Assembly: GCA_945898095.1 (NCBI GenBank)
Contig: CAMDHE010000043.1
Span: 1-35,677 of the forward strand
Source: Roseateles toxinivorans
GTDB lineage: Bacteria; Pseudomonadota; Gammaproteobacteria; Burkholderiales; Burkholderiaceae_C
DNA: 35,677 nt
Direction: 5' to 3'
In this document: positions 7,589-15,351 of the stretch, piece by piece
Layout: each line of letters opens with the position of its first letter
Position numbering within the stretch: the stretch's first letter is position 1
Notes under the pieces: generated by a model
Told to the model about the DNA's origin: nothing
Database searches by the model: none
Seen by the model: only the letters and a program-made list of their open reading frames with translations
Program-made: the position numbers and the translations under genes

Positions 7589-8167
7589 ATGACGACTGAA
7601 GATCTGAGCGACACCCATTGGCTCGCTGCCTTGGCGGGGCAGGCCGATCCCGCGGCAGACAAGGCTGGCAATCTGCAGGCCTTGGCTTTGCGCCGGGCCT
7701 TGCAGGCGCGCCACCAGCAAATCGAGCAGGACCTGCCGCAAGCCGATGCCGCGCTTTTCGAGCAATTGCAATTCCGCTTGCGCCGCGAGGGCTTGATGAA
7801 GCCGCCGCTATGGCAGCAACTGCCGGTCTGGGGCTTGGCGGCTTCGCTGCTGCTCGGCGTTTCAGTCTTGCTGCAGCAGGGCGGCTGGTTGGGTGCCGAG
7901 GATGCCGAAACGCTGCGTGGCGGCAGCGATCAAGCCACGATGTTGCTGGTCAACGATCCGGAAGCTCGCCTGGTCGAGTTGCTCGCCGGCCTGCGTGCTG
8001 CAGGCGTCAAGCCGCAAGTCGAGCGGCAAGCTGACGGCCGCATCAAATTGCAAATGGCTGGCGACCCGGCGGTGCTCGACTACCTCGCCAGCCAGCGCAT
8101 CGAGCCGCAGTTGGTCCAGGGCCAAGTCTCGCTGATCCTTGCCCGACCAAAGGCCAAAACGCCGTAA
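7589..8167 (+). CDS. Probable anti-sigma factor (single-pass membrane protein)
   Basis: Protein of 192 residues. The N-terminal part (about 1-75) is helical and charged, with the opening DLSDTHWLAALAGQAD common in anti-sigma-like proteins. One membrane helix follows around residues 78-95 (LPVWGLAASLLLGVSVLLQQ). The remaining ~95 residues would be periplasmic and form a compact domain (LLVNDPEARLVELLAGLRAAGVKPQVERQADGRIKL...). No zinc-binding HxxxCxxC motif is visible. Function is inferred from being 7 bp downstream of the sigma gene, from topology and from size. It probably holds the sigma factor at the membrane until a signal arrives. It converges on the TPR-CHAT gene across a REP cluster. 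Confidence 0.7.
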   Translation: MTTEDLSDTHWLAALAGQADPAADKAGNLQALALRRALQARHQQIEQDLPQADAALFEQLQFRLRREGLMKPPLWQQLPVWGLAASLLLGVSVLLQQGGWLGAEDAETLRGGSDQATMLLVNDPEARLVELLAGLRAAGVKPQVERQADGRIKLQMAGDPAVLDYLASQRIEPQLVQGQVSLILARPKAKTP

Positions 8168-8228
8168 AAAAGCCCAGATGTGCCTTCGCGCCATTCATCC
8201 CGGCCACCCGTACATCCGCCCCGTAACC

Positions 8229-8547
8229 CGACCCGCATTTCGGCCTTCGGCCTCATGACGGGCCAAAAAAATTCGACCTGTAACCCGTCCTGTAGCCCGC
8301 CATGCAGCGCAGCGCAATGCGGGGGAAACCGTGCCAAACCGACCCGCATTCCGGCCTTCGGCCTCATGACGGGCTACAAATAACACGCCTCGTACCCCGC
8401 CCCGTAGCCCGCCATGCAGCGCAGCGCAATGCGGGGCCAAGCTTGCCAAACCGACCCGCATTCCGGCCTTTGGCCTCATGACGGGCTACAAAAAACCTGC
8501 CCCGTAGCCCGCCATGCAGCGCAGCGCAATGCGGGGCCAAGCTTGCC
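8229..8547. repeat. REP/BIME-like cluster of alternating palindromic units
   Basis: Two palindromic units alternate three times. One begins GTAGCCCGCCATGCAGCGCA at 8292, 8404 and 8504 and closes with AATGCGGGG. The other begins GACCCGCATT near 8229, 8341 and 8453 and contains GGCCTTCGGCC or a one-base variant before ATGACGGGC. Spacing is 112 then 100 bp. The array fills the gap between the convergent anti-sigma and TPR-CHAT genes, and its hairpins could end transcription from both sides. Related units occur at 15414-15526. No REP-associated transposase is in the window. Confidence 0.85.
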
Positions 8548-8550
8548 AGC

Positions 8551-11500
8551 CTATTTCCAGTTCCCCATCAAGATGAACGGCGCCCAGTAGAACGGGTGCT
8601 TGTAACGCGGCTTGGCCTGCAGGGCGAGCTGGGCCTGGCGCAGCGCTTCGATCTTGCTCAAATGCAGGGTCTGGCGCTTGCGGTACATGTCGGCCATCAG
8701 GGCGGCGGTGCTCTGGTCGGCCACCGGCCAGAGCGTTGCCAGCACCGCGCGGGCGCCTTGCTGCTGGGCGATTACGCCGAAGCCTTCGATCTCGCGCCCC
8801 TGCTCATCCCGGCCGCCGCCCAGGCCGGTGTCGCAGGCCGACAAGGTCAGCAGATCGACATGGTCGAAGCGGTAGTTCTGCTGCCGGATGTCGCCCAGTG
8901 TCAGCTGTTGCCCGTCGCCCAGCAGCAGAAACGAATTGACCTCGGTGCCCGGGCTGAAGCGGAAATGGCTGGCGATATGCAGCACCGGGAACTGCCGCTG
9001 GCTGACATCTTTCAAGCGCTGCGCGGTGAAGGCGCCATCGAGGTAGACCTCGCCGGCCAAGGCCGCCGATTTGTTGGCAGCCTTGCCTCCATTGCCACCG
9101 CGCACGATGCCCCTGATCTCGGCCTCAACCCCCGGCAGCGGCGCAAACTCGCCGAGCTGGCGCGTCACGCCCAGACCCGCGGCCTGCCATTGCGGCGCCA
9201 CCGCATCGCGCAACCGCTCGCGCGCCACGCTGGTGTAAAGCGGCAGGTTCCAGCGCTGCGCCAGATAGCGCCGTCCATCGTGCAGCGCGCCGAAAGGCAG
9301 GTAGCGCAGGGCACCATCCAGCGACAGCATCACGGTGCGCGCGCCGGCCTGTTCAAGATCCTTGGCGACCGGTGCGATCAGCAACTGGTAGAGCGCCTGC
9401 GCGGCCGGCAGCGGATCCGATTTCGGGTCGCGCAGCAGCCGCCGGAAGGCAGCGATCTGGCGGTTCAAGTCTTTGGCGCTGACCTTGCTGCTGCGCGCCA
9501 GTTGCACGCCCGGGCTGGTCAGCAGCAAGTTGACCTGATCCTCGCTCAGATAGATCTGCAGCAGCAGCGATCCCTGGCCGAGGCCGGCGAGCATGATGCG
9601 CAAATCAGCCAAGGCCTTGACGCTCGACTCGGCCAGATCCACCTGACGCGCCGGCCCCTGGCGCGCAAAGTCCTCGCGCATCGCCGTCATGAAAGCATCG
9701 AAAGCCGCCTGCGCCACCTTCAGGTCGGCCGCCAGGATGAGCTGGCGCTGCTTTTGCTCGGCGCTGAGGCCTTGCTTGCCCAGCTTGAGCAAGCCCTGCT
9801 GCTCCGCGCCGATGGCGGCCACCTGGCCCGAGATCTCTTGATAGCGGCTCATCCACTTTTGCTCGGTCGGGTTATAGCCGATGCGGGTGCGGCCCGGGTC
9901 GACCTCCAGGCTGCGGCGGATGAAGTCGAACTGCTCCTCTTCCTTCAACATGTCGAGCACCATCTGTGCTTCGGGCAGTCGGCCGGCATCGGTCAACGCT
10001 GCCGCCAGGCGCTGGTAAACGGTCGAAACCGAATCGGTATAGCTGCGTAAAGTGGCATTGCTGATCTTTGCCGCACGTTCGCGTACCGACTGAAAAGCGT
10101 TGACAGATTGCTTCAGCAGCGCGATCGCCAGCGGCAGATCACCAATGGCCTGGTGAATATGGGCAAGGCCCGAAAGTGCCAAGGCAGTGCTTGGATGGTC
10201 GGGGCCATAGGCCTCATGGAACACCACGAAAGTACGCTGATGAAAGGGCAGGGCTTCGTCATACCGGCCGAGCATCCGGTAAACGGTAGCCAGGTTGTTC
10301 AGCGTCGATGCGGTATCGGGATGAACCGGCCCCAGGGCTTTTTCGCGAATCGCCAAAGCGCGCAGCAGATATGGCAAGGCCAGCTCATATTGCGCGATCA
10401 GGATATGGGAATTGCCTAGATTGTTAAGACTTGTGGCGGTCAGCGGATGCGATGGCCCCTGGTTCTTCTCGCGAATCGCCAGTGCGCGTTGCTGCAGCGG
10501 CAAGGCCTGCTCGTACTGGCCCAAGGCTGAGTGATTGACCGCCAGATTGTTCAAGGTCATGGCGGTTTCGGGATGACCGGGCCCGAGAACTTTCTCATTG
10601 ATCGCCAGCGCTCGCCTCAGCAGCGGCAGCGTTTGTTCATGCTGGCCCAGCCTGGCATGGGTAAAGGCCAGGTTGAGCAGGTTCTGGGCGGTGACAGCAT
10701 GTTCCGGCCCCAGGACCTTTTCATTGATCGCCAGCGCCCGCATCTGCATCGGCAGCGCTTTTTCATATTGCCCCATCCTGGCATAGCTGATGCCCAGGTT
10801 GACCAGGGTACTGGCCGTGTCAGGATGTTCCGGACCTTGAACCTTTTCGCGAATCGCCAGCGCACGCTGCTGCAAGGGCAAGGCCTTGTCGAGTTGGCCC
10901 AGTGACTTGTAGGTCTGTGCCAGATCACCCAGGATGGCGGCAACGTCAGGCTTCTCGGTGCCGATGAGCCGCTCAGCCATCGCCAGCGCCCGCAAATGCA
11001 AAGGCAGCGCCAACTGATGCTGGCCGAGCATCCCGTGGACGACGGCAAGCAGGTTCAGCCCAAGGGCCAGATCGAGGTGCTCAGGCCCCTGCACAATTTC
11101 CCGGATCGAAACAGCCCGTTGACACAGCGGCAGCGCCGCAGCGTACTGGCCGAGTTCAAGGTGAACCGAAGCCAGACCTTCCAGCATCGCTGCGGTCGTG
11201 GCTTGCCCGGGGCCCAGCGTTTTTTCGGCGGCAGCGAGGGCACGCAAGCTCATCGCCAACGCCTGCTGATTGCGCCCCAGTTTGAGATACAGCGAGCTGA
11301 TCTCATTCAAACTGTCGGCCATCGAAACATGGTCGGCACCCAGTGACTTCTCGCTGATGGTCAAAGCGCGAAGCTGCAGCGCCAGGGCTTGCTCGTAATT
11401 CGCCATGCCGGCTTGTGCGCGCGCCAGCAAGGTCAGCGCTTGAATCAGCTCGGGGCTTTCCTCGCGTGGCAACTGTTCGGCCAGCCCCAAGGCCTGCTCA

Positions 11501-11667
11501 CTGAGGGTGGCAGCCTGCTTGAAATCCCGGCCGTCAAGGGCCGCCTGCCCATCATGCAGCAACCCCTCCAACCCAAGCCCCGCAGCTTGTGCGCAAGCCA
11601 AGCCGGCGCAAAGCAGCAGCCCCAACAGAAAGGCGCTCACCCCTGACTTGTGCCATTTCAGCCTCAT
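8551..11667 (-). CDS. Exported TPR-CHAT (caspase-like) protein
   Basis: Protein of 1038 residues. An N-terminal signal peptide (KWHKSGVSAFLLGLLLCAGLACAQA) points to export. Residues about 45-510 hold around eleven 42-residue tetratricopeptide repeats of the kinesin-light-chain type, with the pattern ALPLQxRALAIxEKxxGPEHPxTAxxLNNLA; the DNA shows this as a 126-bp periodicity. A helical linker follows, then a C-terminal CHAT domain (clan CD, caspase/separase fold). The catalytic dyad is visible as His in LHIASHF (about 901) and Cys in LTLSACDTGLGG (about 945), followed by GARAVLATLWPVAD and the closing PFYWAPFILMG. CHAT proteins are proteases used in cell-death and defence systems and in other regulated cleavage. 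The start at 11667 has GGAG at good spacing; an in-frame ATG at 11703 lacks one. Likely partners are the ECF/anti-sigma pair it faces. Substrate unknown. Confidence 0.9.
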   Translation of the reverse strand: MRLKWHKSGVSAFLLGLLLCAGLACAQAAGLGLEGLLHDGQAALDGRDFKQAATLSEQALGLAEQLPREESPELIQALTLLARAQAGMANYEQALALQLRALTISEKSLGADHVSMADSLNEISSLYLKLGRNQQALAMSLRALAAAEKTLGPGQATTAAMLEGLASVHLELGQYAAALPLCQRAVSIREIVQGPEHLDLALGLNLLAVVHGMLGQHQLALPLHLRALAMAERLIGTEKPDVAAILGDLAQTYKSLGQLDKALPLQQRALAIREKVQGPEHPDTASTLVNLGISYARMGQYEKALPMQMRALAINEKVLGPEHAVTAQNLLNLAFTHARLGQHEQTLPLLRRALAINEKVLGPGHPETAMTLNNLAVNHSALGQYEQALPLQQRALAIREKNQGPSHPLTATSLNNLGNSHILIAQYELALPYLLRALAIREKALGPVHPDTASTLNNLATVYRMLGRYDEALPFHQRTFVVFHEAYGPDHPSTALALSGLAHIHQAIGDLPLAIALLKQSVNAFQSVRERAAKISNATLRSYTDSVSTVYQRLAAALTDAGRLPEAQMVLDMLKEEEQFDFIRRSLEVDPGRTRIGYNPTEQKWMSRYQEISGQVAAIGAEQQGLLKLGKQGLSAEQKQRQLILAADLKVAQAAFDAFMTAMREDFARQGPARQVDLAESSVKALADLRIMLAGLGQGSLLLQIYLSEDQVNLLLTSPGVQLARSSKVSAKDLNRQIAAFRRLLRDPKSDPLPAAQALYQLLIAPVAKDLEQAGARTVMLSLDGALRYLPFGALHDGRRYLAQRWNLPLYTSVARERLRDAVAPQWQAAGLGVTRQLGEFAPLPGVEAEIRGIVRGGNGGKAANKSAALAGEVYLDGAFTAQRLKDVSQRQFPVLHIASHFRFSPGTEVNSFLLLGDGQQLTLGDIRQQNYRFDHVDLLTLSACDTGLGGGRDEQGREIEGFGVIAQQQGARAVLATLWPVADQSTAALMADMYRKRQTLHLSKIEALRQAQLALQAKPRYKHPFYWAPFILMGNWK

Positions 11668-11745
11668 TCGCATCTCCAGGATTTTCATCATTCGCGGCAG
11701 CATCAGTTAATTCAGGATTTTTAGCAAATAAATTAACTTTTAGCC

Positions 11746-11770
11746 TGACCTTTGGCCGCCGGCGGCGTCT
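11746..11770 (+). promoter_or_regulatory. Candidate ECF-type promoter, site 2 (between TPR-CHAT and the Crp-like gene)
   Basis: TGACC at 11746-11750 and GTCT at 11767-11770 with a 16-bp spacer carrying GCCGCC, closely matching sites at 6909 and 13992. It points rightward, towards the Crp/Fnr-type gene about 300 bp away, although it also lies 79 bp from the start of the divergent TPR-CHAT gene. The spacer contains the palindrome GCCGCCGGCGGC. Confidence 0.55.
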
Positions 11771-12076
11771 CTATTGGTGGAGCGACAGGTTTGCTGGCTT
11801 TCGACAGAGATTTTGTTGTCTGGACTGTTCGCCAGAAAACAATGCTGACCTGTTGGACGATAAAAGCTGATATTGTCGAATCAATCATTTTATTGACGAT
11901 ATAAATCGAATGGAACATTTTTTTCATGCCTCGTTGAGACTGGCGTCGTCGCCGGTTGACCTCAGCTCGGAACAGCATTGCTGCATCGGGAACCGGACTG
12001 TTCGCAGGTCGTTCGCCTTGACCCAGTCAAGTTCGATGGCATGAACTGAATCGCCTTGCCCAGGAAAGGCATTGCT
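11771..12076 (+). other. Leader region without a convincing gene
   Basis: This 306-bp stretch follows ECF-like site 2 and precedes the Crp-like gene. It contains an AT-rich part (about 11855-11935). Two short open frames on the plus strand (20 codons from 11841, 44 codons from 11910) lack ribosome-binding sites and recognisable features. If site 2 is a promoter, this would be a long 5' leader. Confidence 0.4.
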
Positions 12077-12859
12077 GTGCTCGCGCAAGGCCTGCTGCGC
12101 CAGATCGGTTTTTCAGAGCCGCGTGTAAGCCAACTGCTGCCCTTGACCGAATTGCGCCAGTTCGAGAGCGGTGAGTATTTTGGCCAAGAGGTGATGGCGC
12201 CGCTGACCTGCATCCTGTGCGGTCTGGTTGGCGCCGGGCAAGTCAGGAAGGACAAGAACGACGAATTCATCCCGGCCAATATCCATGGCCTCGGAACCTG
12301 GCTTGGCGGTGGAGAAATGCTTAATCCTCCGATTGCCGGGCAGGACTATTTGTGTCTGGCTCCGACCCGCTTGCTGATCATTCCGCAACAAGTGGCGCTC
12401 GAAGCCTTCGAAAAGGATGCCGAATTTTCACGCTATATCGCACGCCAGCAGGCTTGGCGCAAGCATTGGCAAGCGGATATGCGATACCTGTTGACCGCAG
12501 CTGATCCGGCGGCGCGAGTCGTTTTCGGCTTGGCCATGCTGGCCGAAGCCCTGCATTGCAGCTATTCGCATCTGGCTGTCGATTTGCCTGACAGTCCATT
12601 GGTGATTCCGGTCAATCAAACCTTGCTGGCGAACCTCTGCTGTGTATCGCGCGGGGTGTTTTCAAGCACCGCACAGCAGTTGGCTGACGCAGCCGTTCTG
12701 CAAGTCAATTACGCATCCACCCGGTTGCTCTCGACCAAGGTCTGGATGAATCTTTCCAGGCAATACCGGCAAGACAAAGCCGCCTGCGGTCAACTGTCGA
12801 TCGAGCAGATGTTGTTGTTGATGGTGCGGGGCGCGAGCAGCAAGGCCTTGCCTTCGTGA
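12077..12859 (+). CDS. Crp/Fnr-family transcriptional regulator
   Basis: Protein of 260 residues laid out as an N-terminal cyclic-nucleotide-binding-like beta roll (about 10-115, with LLPLTELRQFESGEYFGQEV, GLGTWLGGGEMLN and LAPTRLLIIPQQVALEAFEKD), a dimerisation helix, and a C-terminal helix-turn-helix (about 185-215, IPVNQTLLANLCCVSRGVFSSTAQQLADAAVLQVN). The cAMP phosphate-binding motif of Crp is not evident, so it may sense something else or only mediate dimerisation. The start is the GTG at 12077 with AGGAAAGG seven bases upstream; a TTG at 12056 would add seven residues. It is probably transcribed from ECF-like site 2, which would make it a downstream regulator in the sigma circuit. Confidence 0.78.
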   Translation: MLAQGLLRQIGFSEPRVSQLLPLTELRQFESGEYFGQEVMAPLTCILCGLVGAGQVRKDKNDEFIPANIHGLGTWLGGGEMLNPPIAGQDYLCLAPTRLLIIPQQVALEAFEKDAEFSRYIARQQAWRKHWQADMRYLLTAADPAARVVFGLAMLAEALHCSYSHLAVDLPDSPLVIPVNQTLLANLCCVSRGVFSSTAQQLADAAVLQVNYASTRLLSTKVWMNLSRQYRQDKAACGQLSIEQMLLLMVRGASSKALPS

Positions 12860-13059
12860 TCGGCTGAATTCATGCGGCAAGAAGCGGTGGTGGGTGGAAT
12901 TGACGTCAGCAGTAGGTTTCTTGACCTGCGACAAAAATAAAAGTGGGTCAACTGTTCGTTGGCGAACAGAGGTGGTCATGTGAGGGGTTGACATTACATA
13001 CCATCAGTCCATGTTTGATTTCATAAATGAAGATAATTTTTTTAACAGTGGAGTTTATT

Positions 13060-13398
13060 ATGCAAAAGTCAGTAATTTTATTGATCTCAGCGCTAGTAGT
13101 GTTGGGCGGTTGTGCAACAAGGCCTGAGTCAATTCGTGCATCGTTTGTTTCGCATGAAAAGTATATCGACCTGGATTGCTCATCCTTGGTTACTCGCATG
13201 ATAGACACCCGTGCAGAATTGGATAAGTTCTCAAAAATGCAGGATACAAAAGCGAATGTTGACGCAGCTACAGTTTTCCTTGTGCTGATTCCAGCAAGCA
13301 AACTGGCAGGGGATCACGAGGGTGATGTGGCTCGGCTAAAGGGCGAAGTCGAGGCCGTAAGCACTGCACAAATCAAGAAAAAATGTAAATTACTCTGA
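13060..13398 (+). CDS. Small predicted lipoprotein
   Basis: Protein of 112 residues. The N-terminus MQKSVILLISALVVLGGCAT is a lipoprotein signal with the lipobox LGGC, so Cys18 would be lipidated. After that comes a conserved-looking domain: YIDLDCSSLVTRM, DKFSKMQDTKANVDAATVFLVLIP, GDVARLKGEVEAV and a C-terminal IKKKCKLL, with two further cysteines that could pair in the periplasm. The layout resembles a family of short uncharacterised lipoproteins with the ending ARLKGE...I-x-K-K-C. The ATG at 13060 follows GTGGAG; a start at 13027 would spoil the signal peptide. The gene is noticeably more AT-rich than its neighbours, which hints at separate acquisition. Function unknown. Confidence 0.75.
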   Translation: MQKSVILLISALVVLGGCATRPESIRASFVSHEKYIDLDCSSLVTRMIDTRAELDKFSKMQDTKANVDAATVFLVLIPASKLAGDHEGDVARLKGEVEAVSTAQIKKKCKLL

Positions 13399-13443
13399 GT
13401 CAAGTTGGTGCGATTCGATATCAATCGTTGGCCGGCGCGTTAG

Positions 13444-13605
13444 GGATGCTCTGCATAACCCCTCACGGCTTGTGCTAGCCCGGCCTCGGGCGGTCTGCGG
13501 CGTTGCCTTTCTTGCCAATAGCACGCGCTATTGGCCGCAAAAAGCGCCTTGCATCCCATCCCGATCCGCGCTGCACAAACTCGCGTTGAGTTATGCAGAG
13601 CATCC
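13444..13605. mobile_element. MITE-like inverted-repeat element, copy B (complete, 162 bp)
   Basis: The only complete copy. It starts with GGATGCTCTGCATAAC and ends with the inverted GTTATGCAGAGCATCC form (one mismatch near the inner end). It is flanked on both sides by TTAG (13440-13443 and 13606-13609), a 4-bp target duplication fitting the YTAR preference of IS5-group transposases. A perfect internal hairpin has arms at 13514-13522 and 13527-13535. No coding capacity. Orientation is opposite to copies A and C. Confidence 0.85.
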
Positions 13606-13727
13606 TTAGCTTTTCTTGCGAAAATTGCAATTAAAAAACCATCTCGGGTGGCCTAGCGATCGCCTACCCGCCTTAAATTGGCGGCCGAAGGTATGTCAAA
13701 GTAATTGATATTTTTCAACGTGAGTAT

Positions 13728-13842
13728 CCTTCGACGAGCTCAGGACGGAACGATATTCAATCTTGAAAAAGTAGTCGGCCATAGTTGGTTGATCGGTGGT
13801 TTGTTGACAACTGCCCTTCGACAAGCTCAGGACGAACGGTTG
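13728..13842. repeat. Pair of dispersed CTTCGAC(A/G)AGCTCAGGAC repeats
   Basis: CCTTCGACGAGCTCAGGACG at 13728 and CCTTCGACAAGCTCAGGACG at 13817 are the same short interspersed sequence, 89 bp apart and in the same orientation. This motif is common in intergenic regions of many proteobacteria. The surrounding region 13610-13990 has no convincing gene. Confidence 0.65.
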
Positions 13843-13991
13843 CTTATTGGCCGGCCAGACCTGGCTATTGGGATGTCTGCAAGCGGCATGGCTGGCTGGT
13901 TGGCCAAAGCAATCGAAGTCGAGTTCGCTTCCCAGCCCCGAAGGCGCACCACTTCGCTCCCCCCTTCCCCCAAATATTTCACGCTTTGCCC

Positions 13992-14016
13992 TGACCTTTT
14001 GCCGCCAGCGGCGTCT
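13992..14016 (+). promoter_or_regulatory. Candidate ECF-type promoter, site 3 (upstream of MASE1-like paralog 2)
   Basis: TGACC at 13992-13996 and GTCT at 14013-14016 with a 16-bp spacer containing GCCGCC, as at 6909 and 11746. The start of the second MASE1-like gene is 115 bp downstream. Identical spacing in three sites makes chance resemblance unlikely. Confidence 0.6.
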
Positions 14017-14130
14017 CTACTGCAGGATTTCTTGTAAAAACCTGGGCGAATCAACCCGCTGCCGGGTAGGACTTCAAGAAATCAACTTTTTATTGCTCAC
14101 TGCAAGTCGAACTCGGATTGGGGCCATTGC

Positions 14131-14682
14131 ATGCCATACGTCAAAAACACCGCGATCTTTGTGCTGTCGGCGATCGCCTATCTGGCCTGCTTCAAGCTCA
14201 ACAGCTGGATGTTCTCGGCCGAATATGCGCAGGGCGTCAACTTCATTTTCTTGCCAGCGGGGGTGCGGTTGCTGGTGTTCTTGCTGTTCGGCCTGCTGGG
14301 ATGCACCGGCATCGCGGTGGCGACGATTTACCTGGCCTGGCAGGAAACGACCGGGTTGAGCGATTTGCCGGGGCTGCTGCTGGTCGGCGCGATCTCGGGC
14401 TATGCGCCGTGGATAGCGGGCTGGGTTTTCAGCCGGGTCGAGACGGTTGCGGTCGACCTCAATCAGATGAATGGCAAGCAGCTGCTGCAATTGGCCTTGC
14501 TCTCATCCCTGATCAGCGGGTCGATGATGCAGGTGCTGCGGCTGTCCGGAGCGCCGGTGGAGGAGTTCCTTTCGACCGCGTTTTTCATGGCCGTGGGTGA
14601 CTTTGTCGGCATCTTGCTGACGCTCTACGCGGTCAAGTTCTCGATCGAGATGGTCAGCAGGATGTTGCGCTTGAGGGTTTGA
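14131..14682 (+). CDS. MASE1-like small integral membrane protein, paralog 2
   Basis: Protein of 183 residues with about six membrane helices, homologous end to end to the protein at 6340. Shared landmarks are NFIFLPAGVRLLVFLLFGLLG (NYIWLPAGIRLLIAMLLGVVG in the paralog), NGKQLLQLALLSSL and VGDFVGILLTLYAVKFSIE. No soluble domain is attached. The ATG at 14131 lacks a strong Shine-Dalgarno but gives the same N-terminal layout as the paralog (MPYVKN versus MTYSRN). It lies behind ECF-like site 3, so expression under the local sigma factor is plausible. The two paralogs bracket the sigma/anti-sigma/TPR-CHAT/Crp-like genes, suggesting duplication within one system. Function unknown. Confidence 0.72.
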   Translation: MPYVKNTAIFVLSAIAYLACFKLNSWMFSAEYAQGVNFIFLPAGVRLLVFLLFGLLGCTGIAVATIYLAWQETTGLSDLPGLLLVGAISGYAPWIAGWVFSRVETVAVDLNQMNGKQLLQLALLSSLISGSMMQVLRLSGAPVEEFLSTAFFMAVGDFVGILLTLYAVKFSIEMVSRMLRLRV

Positions 14683-14754
14683 CGGATTCAAGCGGGCCTT
14701 GGTCATTGGCGCAGCGCCAAGCGGCATTGAGACCTTGCTGGCACTCGGCAGCGG

Positions 14755-15096
14755 TCAATGAATGGCTAGCAGCGCCTTGAGCTTCGCCCTGACATGCAGC
14801 ATGACCTCAGGGCTGGTCTCGGCTTTCTTGCTGGCTCGGCGAACTTGCCAGTCGAGCGATTTGACCTGATCTGACAGCACGGCGCAGGCCAATCCATTGA
14901 TGGTTGTTACGACTTCGAAGGGGTGGCCTTTGATCTTGGTGCTCATCGGGCAGCAGACCATCAAGCCTGTCTTGCCGTTGTAGGTCGCCGGACTGATGAC
15001 CAGCGCAGGACGGTGGCCAGATTGTTCATGCCCGGCTTGCGGATCGAACTGAAACCAGACCACATCGCCCGCCTCAGGCACATAGCGGGTTGCCAT
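14755..15096 (-). CDS. mazF: MazF-type endoribonuclease toxin
   Basis: Protein of 113 residues of the MazF/PemK/CcdB-fold toxin family, which cleaves mRNA at short sequence motifs. Recognisable are YVPEAGDVVWFQFDPQAGHEQSGHRPALVISPATYN (the G-D-x-V-x-x-x-F-P-x-x-G-x-E-Q-x-G-x-R-P-A-x-V-x-x core), GLMVCCPMSTKIKGHPFEV and the C-terminal VLSDQVKSLDW that forms the catalytic and substrate groove. The start overlaps the stop of mazE by one base (TAATG), so the two are translationally coupled and the antitoxin is made first. Full length, with no sign of decay. Confidence 0.93.
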   Translation of the reverse strand: MATRYVPEAGDVVWFQFDPQAGHEQSGHRPALVISPATYNGKTGLMVCCPMSTKIKGHPFEVVTTINGLACAVLSDQVKSLDWQVRRASKKAETSPEVMLHVRAKLKALLAIH

Positions 15097-15338
15097 TAGA
15101 GCGTTTCCTTGCCCATCGGTGAGCCGAAACTTGCTTCTGGGTGAGCGTTCTCAGCCGTGATCCCGGCCAGCAGTTCATCGAGTGAATATTCGATCTTGTG
15201 CAGCGGCTCGATGATGATGCGCCCGTCCTCAGCAGTAATTTTCACTTGTTGTTCAAGCTCGAATTGCCCGGCTTTCATCAGCGAAGCCGGGATTCGAATC
15301 GCCGGACTATTGCCCCATTTGCGTATGACCGTCTCCAT
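15096..15338 (-). CDS. mazE: MazE-type antitoxin (AbrB/SpoVT fold)
   Basis: Protein of 80 residues. The N-terminal half is a swapped-hairpin AbrB DNA-binding domain (VIRKWGNSPAIRIPASLMKAGQFELEQQVKITAEDGRIIIEP). The C-terminal half (YSLDELLAGITAENAHPEASFGSPMGKE) is the flexible toxin-binding tail. It begins 14 bp from a perfect 25-bp palindrome that overlaps the probable promoter, the expected autoregulatory site for MazE/MazEF. The pair is oriented away from lspA. Confidence 0.92.
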   Translation of the reverse strand: METVIRKWGNSPAIRIPASLMKAGQFELEQQVKITAEDGRIIIEPLHKIEYSLDELLAGITAENAHPEASFGSPMGKETL

Positions 15339-15351
15339 GCAGATCTCCTGA

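Noticed and set aside
8596-10050. Long plus-strand open frame opposite the TPR-CHAT gene
   Set aside because: Antisense shadow of a GC-rich coding region. It has no domain resemblance, and the opposite strand has clear TPR and CHAT motifs.
10100-11500. Regular 126-bp periodicity that could be taken for a tandem array or CRISPR
   Set aside because: It is the DNA image of 42-residue TPR units in the CHAT protein. The units are diverged and coding, with no short identical repeats and spacers.
11841-12044. Two short open frames between ECF-like site 2 and the Crp-like gene
   Set aside because: 20 and 44 codons, with no ribosome-binding site, no hydrophobic segment and no recognisable motif.
13880-13960. 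tRNA-like text (GTTCG..., ending near GCACCA) in the intergenic region
   Set aside because: The arms do not pair into a cloverleaf and no acceptor stem closes. Probably coincidence.
13705-14037. Plus-strand open frame of 110 codons upstream of the second MASE1-like gene
   Set aside because: It consists of interspersed repeats and the ECF-like site, has no ribosome-binding site, and the product has no coherent features.
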